DNA from: Oscillospiraceae bacterium
Lineage (GTDB): Bacteria > Bacillota > Clostridia > Oscillospirales > Ruminococcaceae
Direction: 5' to 3'
Length of the DNA: 17,170 nucleotides
Assembly: GCA_020024615.1 (NCBI GenBank)
Contig: JAHHTP010000030.1
Location: 1 to 17,170 of the forward strand
Shown here: positions 7,463 to 14,184 of the stretch, piece after piece
Layout: every line of letters begins with the position of its first letter
How positions within the stretch are numbered: position 1 is the first letter of the stretch
Program-made: the position numbers and the translations under genes
Notes under the pieces: generated by a model
Database searches by the model: none
What the model saw: the letters and a program-made list of their open reading frames with translations, nothing else
What the model was told of the DNA's origin: nothing

Positions 7463-8274
7463 ACAGAAAAAATTTTCATTCATTATTTGCCTATGACCTA
7501 AAATATGGATTTTGGTCAAATCGCTTTAAATGGTTTTTTGCGCTGGTAATTCAGCTTTATTTTTGCATTATGATGGATGCCTACCCGGGAATTTGGGATC
7601 AGATAACGGGGTTCTTTCTTGGCTTTCCGGAATATCACTTATCGGAAACCGGAACTTTTGACCTGCCGTTCCCCTGGCTCATTTTTCATTCATATTTACT
7701 TTTCTTAGTAGGTTTTTATCCTGTAAATGACCTCTCATATAGCGGTGGGCAGGCATTTATTCGGGCAGGAAACAGAAAACAATGGCTATACAGCAAGCTG
7801 GGCTGGACATTGATAACAGTGCTAAGCTATTACCTGATGCTTGCGGTGGTTTCATTGACATACAGTATGGTTACTGGAGACCTTGAAGGATCTGCCGCCT
7901 ATATGAAGAATGTGATTGGGCTGGATTTTGAAAACATTAGCGCAATCCATATTTTTACATATTGGTGGCTGATGCCAATGCTTACGTCCTTTGCGTTATG
8001 TACAGTGGAGGTCATCCTTTCGTTGTTTATAGATCCGGTTTTGGCATTTCTTATCTTGTTTGGTGTTTTGATTGCTTCCGTATTCTGGATGACGCCTGTG
8101 CTTTTAGGTAATTTTTCAATGTTAATGCGAATGGATTTTATAAGCGGGAATCAAAGCATTTCATTTTTGAATTGCCTGATTGGATGCTTACTCACAATAT
8201 GTATAGCCTGTATTTGGGGAAGCATTGCATTCAATCGAAAAGATATCTATTTTTCGCAGGGAGGACAGTCATGA
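7459..8274 (+). CDS. ABC-2-like permease subunit 2
   Basis: This 271-residue membrane protein has about six hydrophobic segments, starting near residues 24-40 and ending near 245-262. Between the second and third lies GGQAFIRAGNRKQWLYSKLG, the basic loop typical of ABC-2 permeases. It parallels the loop of the preceding subunit, so the two are probably distant paralogues forming a heterodimer. ATG 7459 overlaps the previous stop (ATGA); longer in-frame starts inside the first permease gene lack a ribosome site. The gene's own stop overlaps the ATPase start in the same way. The sequence is aromatic-rich. The substrate cannot be inferred. Confidence 0.78.
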   Translation: MNRKNFHSLFAYDLKYGFWSNRFKWFFALVIQLYFCIMMDAYPGIWDQITGFFLGFPEYHLSETGTFDLPFPWLIFHSYLLFLVGFYPVNDLSYSGGQAFIRAGNRKQWLYSKLGWTLITVLSYYLMLAVVSLTYSMVTGDLEGSAAYMKNVIGLDFENISAIHIFTYWWLMPMLTSFALCTVEVILSLFIDPVLAFLILFGVLIASVFWMTPVLLGNFSMLMRMDFISGNQSISFLNCLIGCLLTICIACIWGSIAFNRKDIYFSQGGQS

Positions 8275-8918
8275 AGATTACTATCAATAATGTATCTAAG
8301 AATATCAATGGTTCTATGGTTCTGAAAAATGTAAATATGGAAATGAACGGAGGAGCCGTATACGGTATGCTTGGAAAGAACGGTTCAGGAAAAACGATGC
8401 TTATGAGAGCAATTTGCGGCCTGATTAAACCAAGTGAAGGGACCATTGAGGTAAACGGAAAAATTATCGGTAAAGATATTTCATCTCCACCGGATATGGG
8501 GATGATACTGGAAACACCGGTATTCCTGCCAGACAGAACAGGTTTTAATAACTTACGGCTAATTGCATCTATTCTAAAAAAGGCAAATGATTCTGATATA
8601 TATGAGTCATTAGAGCGGGTGAGATTAAATCCCTCTGATCGCAGAAAGGTTAGAAAATATTCTCTCGGTATGCGACAGCGTTTGGGAATAGCCTGTGCAA
8701 TTATGGAGAATCCTTCTCTTTTAATTCTGGATGAACCGTTTAACGGACTGGACGAAGCCGGAAGTCATTTGTTGAAGCAAATCATTTGCGAATATAGAGA
8801 TCAAGGCTGCTTAATCATATTGGCGTGCCATGACCGGTCTGAACTGGAATCCCTTTCCGATTATATTTTCCAGGTTTCTGCCGGGTCGTTTTCGCTAATC
8901 CGGGGAGGAGAAGACTGA
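8271..8918 (+). CDS. ABC transporter ATP-binding protein
   Basis: A 215-residue nucleotide-binding subunit. Walker A is GKNGSGKT (35-42), the signature YSLGMRQRLG is at 130-139, Walker B is LLILDEPFNGLD (150-161), and the switch histidine is H187 in LACHDR. The Q-loop position reads ILETP, with glutamate in place of glutamine, as in BcrA-like ATPases of peptide-antibiotic transporters. The ATPase is short for the class, with no C-terminal extension. ATG 8271 is chosen for its ATGA overlap with permease 2 and for the GGGAGGA upstream. It powers the two permeases. The whole set (lipoprotein, two permeases, ATPase, accessory protein) after a two-component system fits an antimicrobial-peptide resistance or immunity transporter, but the substrate is inference. 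Confidence 0.93.
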   Translation: MKITINNVSKNINGSMVLKNVNMEMNGGAVYGMLGKNGSGKTMLMRAICGLIKPSEGTIEVNGKIIGKDISSPPDMGMILETPVFLPDRTGFNNLRLIASILKKANDSDIYESLERVRLNPSDRRKVRKYSLGMRQRLGIACAIMENPSLLILDEPFNGLDEAGSHLLKQIICEYRDQGCLIILACHDRSELESLSDYIFQVSAGSFSLIRGGED

Positions 8919-8919
8919 G

Positions 8920-9516
8920 ATGTGTTCTATAAAGAAACATAAATTTCGGTCGGCTTTCCTATTGTCATTTATCATACTGGCAGCACTGGCCATAGGTGGG
9001 CGGCTATATTGGATAAATGCACACTATCCCAGTCCAAAAGTAGAAATATATGAGCTAAAAGATACAGTTCAGTTGGGAAGTTATGAGATTACTTTTTGCA
9101 ACTGGCAATGGGGAAATGGGCAATTAATGCATCAGGTATATCCGGGGTATAGACTTTTACCTGACGAGAGCGGAAATGATTATCCGGAAGAATTGATGCG
9201 GTTAGGCATTGCTGAACTCCGGATAACTAAAATAAAAAATGATGATAGTACTGTAGATTTAACAAAAATATACTATGAATCCGGTGCCTGGGGTAATATG
9301 TTTGATACAGAGCTTATGTATGGAATAAACCCTGAGCTTCAGAAATTGGTTTTTAAGCTTGACAAAGGCGAAAGCGTAAAAATACATATGCCAATCACTA
9401 TGATCGATCAACAATTCTCTGATAAACACTGGCGAGAGATAGACAGCCGAACATTCTGTATCGTATTACAGTATTACCCAGATAAAATCCTTTTTAAATG
9501 TCCAGTTTCTAATTGA
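8920..9516 (+). CDS. DUF5028-like membrane-anchored protein
   Basis: The protein has 198 residues. A single N-terminal transmembrane segment (about 11-31) leads to an outer domain that opens PSPKVEIYELKDTVQLGSYEIT. That pattern of a polar lead, then a short strand pair with a conserved G-x-Y-E-I-T turn, recalls DUF5028 proteins found beside clostridial ABC/two-component loci. The gene starts one base after the ATPase stop, behind GGGGAGGAG (8901-8909), and is the last gene of the transporter operon. No catalytic residues are evident. It is likely an accessory surface component of the transporter. The assignment to DUF5028 is from memory of the family pattern. Confidence 0.75.
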   Translation: MCSIKKHKFRSAFLLSFIILAALAIGGRLYWINAHYPSPKVEIYELKDTVQLGSYEITFCNWQWGNGQLMHQVYPGYRLLPDESGNDYPEELMRLGIAELRITKIKNDDSTVDLTKIYYESGAWGNMFDTELMYGINPELQKLVFKLDKGESVKIHMPITMIDQQFSDKHWREIDSRTFCIVLQYYPDKILFKCPVSN

Positions 9517-9589
9517 TGGGTAAAATACTGAAGTTTGTACCAAGCCGGCCATAAAGAGCCACTATTAAACTGCGGTAAGCAGCTGGTGG

Positions 9590-9736
9590 CAAGACAATTC
9601 AGCTTGTGCTGACGCCGCTGCTCCCAGAGCATGATAGGCTTGTTTTCACTATCCGGCATGGTCAGGTATAGAAAATAATGGTCTCCGGCAGCTCGTACAT
9701 AAGGCCGCCCGTCTCATCATATTTGTACTTGTCCAT
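9590..9736 (-). pseudogene. tnpV: tnpV remnant, frameshifted
   Basis: On the minus strand, CTGGAGGATTTTAGA precedes ATG (9736-9734). The frame reads MDKYKYDETGGLMYELPETI, which is the recognisable start of transposon protein TnpV. That frame closes at TGA (9664-9662). The next frame continues the family sequence, HYFLYLTMPDSENKPIMLWEQR, and homology then fades near 9590. The gene thus carries a frameshift at about 9675-9690 and has lost its C-terminal two thirds. TnpV accompanies Tn4451-type and other clostridial integrative elements. This is the only mobile-element gene relic seen, and it lies at the 3' end of the ABC operon on the opposite strand. Confidence 0.75.
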
Positions 9737-10054
9737 TCTAAAATCCTCCAGTATAATATATCCACACATATGCCACTTATCTGCCGATTGCCACGCTCTG
9801 TTATAACTATTTATGGAATTTCCTGTCCCTTGAGACCGCACTTGTGAGCTTTCGGAGGGAAGTATAAACAGGGGTGAAGCCGTATAAAGGGAAAAGGCGG
9901 GCTGCTTGCGAAAAAACCTTTATTATCAGCGGGTTTGGAAGATTTTGTTAAAGCTCTGCCGCATCTAATAATCGTAGATAAACCTGCGTAGTTTAAATCA
10001 GAATAAACCTAACAGCCAGACTTATCGGAATTTGCTAAATTAAACCTGTGGTGT
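9737..10054. other. Gene-free remnant region between tnpV and the HTH gene
   Basis: No complete gene is seen here. Short open frames exist on both strands, but none has a ribosome site and start in a sensible place. ATATATTATACT just above the tnpV start (minus strand) may be its old -10 region. The stretch is probably decayed mobile-element sequence, in keeping with the neighbouring tnpV relic. Confidence 0.5.
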
Positions 10055-10084
10055 GTGTCAGAAATATTAAAAATACTGTACAAT
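10055..10084 (+). promoter_or_regulatory. Candidate promoter of the HTH operon
   Basis: GTGTCA (10055-10060), an 18-base spacer, then TACAAT (10079-10084), 30 bases before the start codon at 10115. The -35 box matches four of six consensus positions. Confidence 0.4.
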
Positions 10085-10114
10085 ATAGCCATGGAAATGG
10101 AAAGGGGTGTTTAT

Positions 10115-10579
10115 ATGAACCAGGATAAAATTGGGAAATTCATTTCTATGTCAAGAAAGAATAAAGGGTTAACACAAAAGCAGTTGGCAGAGGCGTTAGG
10201 GGTTAGTATAAATGCGGTTAGTAAATGGGAGCGAGGACTAAATCTCCCAGATGCTTCATTAATGAAGGAACTGTGCATGATATTAGACATAACATTAAAT
10301 GAATTGTTCGAAGGCGAAAAATTAACCGGTGAAGACATAATTATGAAATCAGAAAAAAAGATTCTGTCATTGATGATGACTTTAGAACAATTGAAAATCG
10401 TCGAGATACTGATACAAATACTAATTGGCTTAGGAATTGCTTTGACAATATCATCCGGATTTATATTAACAGCTCTGAATCATAAAATAGTATTTATTAT
10501 CATAGGCATTTTTGTTTGGGCGTTTGGGATATTTTTAAAAGTCAAGATTAGAAAGACAATAGATTTATTGGAACAGTAA
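10115..10579 (+). CDS. XRE-family HTH regulator with two transmembrane helices
   Basis: The protein has 154 residues from ATG 10115, selected by AAAGGGG (10101-10107); the upstream in-frame ATG at 10055 lies in the promoter. An N-terminal HTH domain (about 8-65) has TQKQLAEALGVSINAVSKWERG, the typical recognition unit of XRE/Cro-like repressors. A linker (about 66-95) leads to two helices at about 97-118 and 124-143. This plan, a DNA-binding head with a membrane tail, is common in Bacillota, often next to small membrane proteins or transporters. The next gene, 16 bases on, encodes such a small membrane protein but is frameshifted. It probably controls its own cluster. The inducing signal is unknown. 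Confidence 0.88.
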   Translation: MNQDKIGKFISMSRKNKGLTQKQLAEALGVSINAVSKWERGLNLPDASLMKELCMILDITLNELFEGEKLTGEDIIMKSEKKILSLMMTLEQLKIVEILIQILIGLGIALTISSGFILTALNHKIVFIIIGIFVWAFGIFLKVKIRKTIDLLEQ

Positions 10580-10594
10580 GGTTAGGACGAAAGC

Positions 10595-10850
10595 ATGTCT
10601 CCTTTGAATATATCAAAAATCTACCCTGAATACCGTAATCTGCTACAGTATTGGTGTCTTTATAGGCCACAGCCTAACGGTTTTTACCGTTTACAGGCAG
10701 TACCATGATTTATATACAATGCAATCAGCGCCTTGGCATAGCAGTATTCTTACTTATGGAATTTTTACCGCAGTAATTGTGGTAGTGGATTTGATTATAA
10801 AAGGTATTATTGCCCATAAGAAGCCAAAGAACGATGGAGGAAGCAAATGA
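10595..10850 (+). pseudogene. Small two-helix membrane protein, frameshifted at an A5 run
   Basis: ATG 10595 opens MSPLNISK, but that frame then becomes non-hydrophobic and stops. If one A of the run at 10615-10619 is skipped, the sequence continues in another frame as STLNTVICYSIGVFIG and then SILTYGIFTAVIVVVDLII, up to TGA 10848-10850. The restored product has about 84 residues with two transmembrane helices and a basic tail (HKKPKNDGGSK). The stop overlaps the next start (ATGA at 10847-10850), as expected for an operon. The single-base change at an A run could be a mutation, a phase-variable or programmed slip, or a sequencing error. The family is only known to me as small clostridial membrane proteins beside HTH genes. 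Confidence 0.72.
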
Positions 10851-11269
10851 ATATTACATATCACTTCAAGCCTACAATTCCTTATAGTTTACATGATATG
10901 AGAGTGAATCACATTGAGCGGGTGGGGACTCATCTTAGATTTTATTTTGAAACGGGTTATATTGAACTGAAAGATAATTTCCGGCAGGTGGATGGAAATC
11001 TGCTGATTGAAGATGTTGACATGAATTTTTCTGATGTCCATTTTTTAAGTGAGAATGGTGCCTATGGAAAATTCAACGGTGAACGGATGGAGCTTGAAGA
11101 CTTCTTGAAAAACTACGAAGATTTCTCCTTAGAGATTTTGGATGAAACATATGGGTATAATACAGTGGTTTACCAAGGCTATCTATCTTTGCCCAAGAAA
11201 AATAATGTGATAGATATGACAATGTCCATTTACTATACGGGAAATATCGTATATGAGGTAAAAGAGTAA
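10847..11269 (+). CDS. Uncharacterised 140-residue protein
   Basis: A soluble protein without signal peptide or membrane helix. ATG 10847 has GGAGGA (10836-10841) upstream and overlaps the stop of the preceding membrane-protein frame. It is acidic, with alternating hydrophobic and charged residues that suggest a mainly beta fold (THLRFYFETGYIELKDNF, TMSIYYTGNIVYEV). No catalytic motif or known domain is seen. Its place, third in the operon after an HTH regulator and a small membrane protein, is the only functional hint. It may be an immunity-like or sensing protein, but this is not supported directly. Confidence 0.75.
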   Translation: MNITYHFKPTIPYSLHDMRVNHIERVGTHLRFYFETGYIELKDNFRQVDGNLLIEDVDMNFSDVHFLSENGAYGKFNGERMELEDFLKNYEDFSLEILDETYGYNTVVYQGYLSLPKKNNVIDMTMSIYYTGNIVYEVKE

Positions 11270-11595
11270 GAAATCATTCAATAGATATATCTGCGACAGA
11301 AAATATTGTTGTCCTTAATGTAAATCGTTTATTATATTTTTGTTGCCCGAAGCAGGTGTTCCACTATTAATCCAGTGTTCAATAAATACAGAATAGTACT
11401 TATTGAACACTCAGGAGGAAATATTTCGCATATATAATCTACGAAAGAAAGTGATTGTGGGAGCTTTCTTAAATGATGCTGTCGGCGGTGCACCCCTTTT
11501 TGCACTGATTTCCAGCATTGCTTGCATCATTCAGAAAATCAATAAAAAGCCAACTGACACGGAAAAGCAAAGTGTTACACCTATTCCAATAATTC
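11270..11595. other. Intergenic stretch with inverted repeat and orphan open frame
   Basis: No convincing gene. GTGTTCAATAA (11375-11385) is exactly complementary to TTATTGAACAC (11400-11410), giving an 11-pair hairpin with a 14-base loop. AGGAGG follows at 11412-11417, but no ATG lies at the right distance. A frame running on through the repeat to 11753 encodes a hydrophobic stretch (GAFLNDAVGGAPLFALISSI). It may be a relic of a gene that lost its start. Its last 52 codons are repeat sequence. Confidence 0.45.
11375..11410. repeat. Perfect 11-bp inverted repeat
   Basis: Arms 11375-11385 and 11400-11410 are exact reverse complements (GTGTTCAATAA/TTATTGAACAC). There is no T-tract, so a regulator site or an element end is more likely than a terminator. 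Confidence 0.7.
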
Positions 11596-11614
11596 TAACA
11601 GATAAAGCTCAAAA

Positions 11615-11655
11615 GACCTTGAGAGGCAAAATGCCTTTCAAGGTCTTTTTCTATT
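11615..11655 (+). terminator. Rho-independent terminator at the start of repeat copy 2
   Basis: GACCTTGAGAGGC (11615-11627) pairs with GCCTTTCAAGGTC (11633-11645), then TTTTTCTATTTT. The stem is the equivalent of 101-131, with the differing bases still able to pair. Confidence 0.8.
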
Positions 11656-11882
11656 TTGAGGCAAATAGCACCGGAATCGCAAACTTCCAAGCAAGCCGCT
11701 TCCATTGCCTGATGGTTGATCCTCATATTCCGGCAGGTGCCAAGCTGTACTGAGATGTGCCGTTTTGCCATTCAAAACGGGATGTTCCGTAATTCACGGA
11801 AAGCATAAAAAAACTACATCATACATCAACTTTTACATCAAATGATGTCAAAGCTTGATATACAGAAAATTTTAAAATTTAG

Positions 11883-11920
11883 AAATGGGCAGCCCCTTGA
11901 TGGGGTTGCCCATTTTTGTT
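11883..11920 (+). terminator. Hairpin with T-tract near the end of repeat copy 2
   Basis: AAATGGGCAGCCCC (11883-11896) pairs with GGGGTTGCCCATTT (11902-11915) around TTGAT, followed by TTGTT. Copy 1 has a different 5' arm (GGGCAATCTC) that still pairs with the same 3' arm. Confidence 0.65.
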
Positions 11921-11925
11921 AAAAT
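11897..11925 (+). promoter_or_regulatory. Candidate promoter for the nucleotidyltransferase gene
   Basis: TTGATG (11897-11902), 17 bases, TAAAAT (11920-11925), placed 74 bases before the start codon at 12000. Boxes and spacing are kept from repeat copy 1. The -35 box lies in the hairpin loop, so a transcript passing through and a promoter start may compete. Confidence 0.45.
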
Positions 11926-11999
11926 GTATTCAGAGCAATGTGTTAGATATACCAAAATAAATCCAACAGACAAATCTGTAAAACGGAGAATTTTGTGCC

Positions 12000-12623
12000 A
12001 TGGATAAAATAATTGAATACCTAAAAGAAAAATACGACTCAACCGCAATAATTGTTTATGGCTCTTATGCGGACGGAACAAACAATGCAAACAGTGACTT
12101 TGACGCATTGGTAATTGCAAAGCAGCATGAAAAATTTCACGATATTTCGGTTGTGGATGGAATCCAACTGGACGCATTTATTTATCCCGAAAGCTATTTT
12201 CAAGATAATGTTTCGTATGAAGACTTCTTACAAATCAGTGATGGTATTGTTGTGTGGGACACACAACAATTCGGTAAGAATTTCAAATCACAGGTTGACG
12301 GATTTATAAACAGTTTGCCCCGAAAACCTGACAGTGATATTCAGAAGGATATTGAATGGTGCAAGAAAATGCTGTTAAGAGCAAAGCGAGGCGATGCAGA
12401 AGGTGCTTATCGGGGACATTGGGTACTGGTAGACAGCCTTGAAATTTTCTGTGAAGTTATGCACCATACTTATAAGGGACCCAAGAAAAGTTTGATATGG
12501 ATGGAGCAGGAATACCCCGAAGCATTTTTTTATTATTTAGAGGCCTTAAAAAATTTTACATTCGAGGCAATAGAAAAATGGATACAGTATCTTGAAAGGG
12601 CTTTTCTGGGTCAAAAGCAATAA
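12000..12623 (+). CDS. Nucleotidyltransferase-fold protein
   Basis: The protein has 207 residues. The Pol-beta-like motif VYGSYADGTNNANSDFDALV (19-38) gives the G-S pair at 21-22 and metal-binding D33 and D35. A third acidic residue, D58, sits in GIQLDAFIY, completing the usual catalytic triad. The C-terminal half is helical, with a DIEWCKKMLLRA segment like the substrate domain of aminoglycoside- and MNT-type nucleotidyltransferases. It would transfer a nucleotide from NTP to a small molecule or protein, but the acceptor is unknown. No HEPN partner gene follows, which argues against a classic HEPN/MNT toxin-antitoxin pair. GGAG (11985-11988) is 11 bases before the start. Resistance to an antibiotic is possible but not shown. 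Confidence 0.85.
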   Translation: MDKIIEYLKEKYDSTAIIVYGSYADGTNNANSDFDALVIAKQHEKFHDISVVDGIQLDAFIYPESYFQDNVSYEDFLQISDGIVVWDTQQFGKNFKSQVDGFINSLPRKPDSDIQKDIEWCKKMLLRAKRGDAEGAYRGHWVLVDSLEIFCEVMHHTYKGPKKSLIWMEQEYPEAFFYYLEALKNFTFEAIEKWIQYLERAFLGQKQ

Positions 12624-12744
12624 ATTGAATGGTTTTATATGTTGTGCCATAGGAAAAGGGGAATTATCTGTCAAACCTATTCTAATTTCCCTGACAGTCA
12701 GATATATCAGAATATTTAAAACAGATGCAGAAATGGGGTAAGTT

Positions 12745-13263
12745 ATGAAGATATATACGAGTAAAGAAGAGTTAAAGGACGAAATCAAAAAAACATATGC
12801 CAAATTCATTTCTGAATTTGACAATATTCCGGAAAATATGAAAGATCTCCGTGCTGAGGGGGTTGACCGCACTCCGGCGGAAAATCTGGCTTATCAGGTA
12901 GGGTGGACCACCCTTGTTCTAAAGTGGGAACAGGACGAAAGGAATGGTCTGGAAGTAAGAACACCTTCCGAGCAATTCAAATGGAACCAGCTGGGCCAGT
13001 TGTATCAGTGGTTTACGGATACTTATGCAGGACTGTCCATCCATGAACTCAGGGGAAGACTTGACGATAATATTCAGAAAATTTATGATATGATCGACTC
13101 TATGTCTGATGAAGATCTCTTTTGCCCTCACAGGCGTAAATGGGCAGACGGCGCAACAAAATCTGCCGTGTGGGAGGTTTACAAATTTATCCATATCAAC
13201 ACTGTGGCACCTTTCGGTACTTTCCGTACAAAAATCAGAAAGTGGAAAAAACTAATGCTGTAA
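12745..13263 (+). CDS. ClbS/DfsB-family four-helix-bundle protein
   Basis: The protein has 172 residues with the order and spacing of the DfsB (formerly DUF1706) family. It has an N-terminal helix (SKEELKDEIKKTYAKFISEF), then DRTPAENLAYQVGWTTLVLKWE, a linker with PSEQFKWNQLGQLYQWF, and the conserved end KWADGATKSAVWEVYKFIHINTVAPFGTFRTKIRKWKK. The founding member ClbS hydrolyses the reactive cyclopropane of colibactin and protects its producer; most others are untested. GGGGTAA before ATG 12745 is the ribosome site. The neighbours (nucleotidyltransferase upstream, lipoprotein downstream) suggest a self-protection or detoxification cargo, but no biosynthetic genes are present. Confidence 0.88.
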   Translation: MKIYTSKEELKDEIKKTYAKFISEFDNIPENMKDLRAEGVDRTPAENLAYQVGWTTLVLKWEQDERNGLEVRTPSEQFKWNQLGQLYQWFTDTYAGLSIHELRGRLDDNIQKIYDMIDSMSDEDLFCPHRRKWADGATKSAVWEVYKFIHINTVAPFGTFRTKIRKWKKLML

Positions 13264-13387
13264 AAGTATTAAAACATATCCAATAATAAAAATTCATAAA
13301 AGCAAAATAATCCGGACAGATAGTGAAACTAATCCTGATAAAAAACGTCAACAACAGTAGTAAACTATTTAGAAAGGGAATGGTTAT

Positions 13388-13795
13388 ATGAAAAAATTTT
13401 TAGCAGTTGTTTTAGTCCTGATTATAGTTCTTGCCTTCGCAGCTTGCGGGCAGCAGACAGAATTTGAAATAGGAATTACAATTCCGGCTCACACAACAAA
13501 AGACTTTTCTTATCAGGAGGATTTCATTTTCTCAGAGGAAGAAATATCTCCCAAAGGCGGCAAAATTATTATTACGGCGGGAAAAGGCTTAGGTGATACG
13601 CAGGTGGTTTTAATGCCGGTTGATGTAAAGAAAGAAAACGCCTATGAACCGACTTACCTTACACCCGGTATGCCGGTAGAAATGAAGGCTGAAAAAGGCG
13701 GCTGGTTTAAAATCGGTGTCGCGGTGAATAATGACAGCGATGAGGATACCACGGTATATGTCAATGTAAAAGGCGTTGCTGTAAGGATAGAGTAA
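13388..13795 (+). CDS. Small lipoprotein
   Basis: The protein has 135 residues. The signal peptide MKKFLAVVLVLIIVLAFAAC ends in the lipobox FAAC, with Cys20 the lipid-modified residue. The mature part of about 115 residues is polar and beta-rich, ending VYVNVKGVAVRIE, like a small beta-sandwich. AGAAAGGGA (13371-13379) is the ribosome site, 8 bases from ATG 13388. A 49-residue membrane protein gene follows 59 bases later and may be co-transcribed. No homologous family was recognised, so only the location (outer face of the membrane) is assigned. Confidence 0.82.
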   Translation: MKKFLAVVLVLIIVLAFAACGQQTEFEIGITIPAHTTKDFSYQEDFIFSEEEISPKGGKIIITAGKGLGDTQVVLMPVDVKKENAYEPTYLTPGMPVEMKAEKGGWFKIGVAVNNDSDEDTTVYVNVKGVAVRIE

Positions 13796-13854
13796 TGAAG
13801 TTAAGCTGATTTTGATAAGCAGGACAAACAAATTTTAGAAAGTGAGTGATTAGG

Positions 13855-14004
13855 ATGAAGGGCATAAAGCTTGGAATAATTGCAATTTGTATCGGTATAA
13901 TGGGAATTAGCATAGCAACAAATAATTTTTATGCCATTTGCGGCGGCGGGGTGTCCGTTCTGCTGTCTGTTATCGCATATTTTGTGGATAATAAAAATCA
14001 ATGA
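13855..14004 (+). CDS. 49-residue membrane protein
   Basis: A short gene with ATG 13855 and TGA 14002-14004. The product has two hydrophobic segments, about residues 5-21 (KLGIIAICIGIMGISIA) and 26-44 (AICGGGVSVLLSVIAYFV), and a polar tail DNKNQ. The glycine-rich hairpin between them suits a two-helix membrane protein. The ribosome site is weak (GTGAG then TTAGG). It follows the lipoprotein gene and probably shares its transcript. Function unknown. Confidence 0.6.
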   Translation: MKGIKLGIIAICIGIMGISIATNNFYAICGGGVSVLLSVIAYFVDNKNQ

Positions 14005-14143
14005 CAACTGAATAAATTTTGGTTTTAGATGTGATAGCAGCTTTGAATTAAGTACATAATGCTTTAAATAGAAGCAGCCATGTTTAAAATTTATAAGTAA
14101 AGTGTGGACTCCTTAAAAATAACTGGAATTAGGTCGGAGTTTG

Positions 14144-14152
14144 TGGTAAAAT
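14144..14152 (+). promoter_or_regulatory. Extended -10 upstream of the DUF362 gene
   Basis: TGGTAAAAT has the TGn extension before a -10-like TAAAAT (14147-14152). The -35 region (TGGAAT, 14124-14129) is weak. It lies 32 bases before ATG 14185. Confidence 0.35.
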
Positions 14153-14184
14153 TATTCTCAATTTATGATTAAGGAGCATCAACT

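Larger units (their letters stand above)
11596..11982 (+). repeat. Multi-hairpin direct repeat, copy 2
   Basis: This is the second copy of 82-466, same orientation, starting TAACAGATAAAG. Its stems are 11615-11627/11633-11645, 11760-11767/11773-11780 (CCGTTTTG/CAAAACGG), 11785-11790/11796-11801 (TTCCGT/ACGGAA) and 11883-11896/11902-11915. A further long-range match pairs CCGGAAT with ATTCCGG across about 50 bases; copy 1 keeps it as CTGGAAT. It ends about 17 bases before the nucleotidyltransferase start, so it forms that gene's leader. Confidence 0.85.

Noticed and set aside
11403..11753. 116-codon plus-strand frame
   Set aside because: Its TTG start lies within the inverted repeat, its last third is repeat sequence including a terminator, and no family is recognisable. 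Noted only as a possible relic.
12000..12623. HEPN/MNT toxin-antitoxin pair
   Set aside because: The nucleotidyltransferase is longer than typical MNT antitoxins and no HEPN gene (RxxxxH) flanks it.
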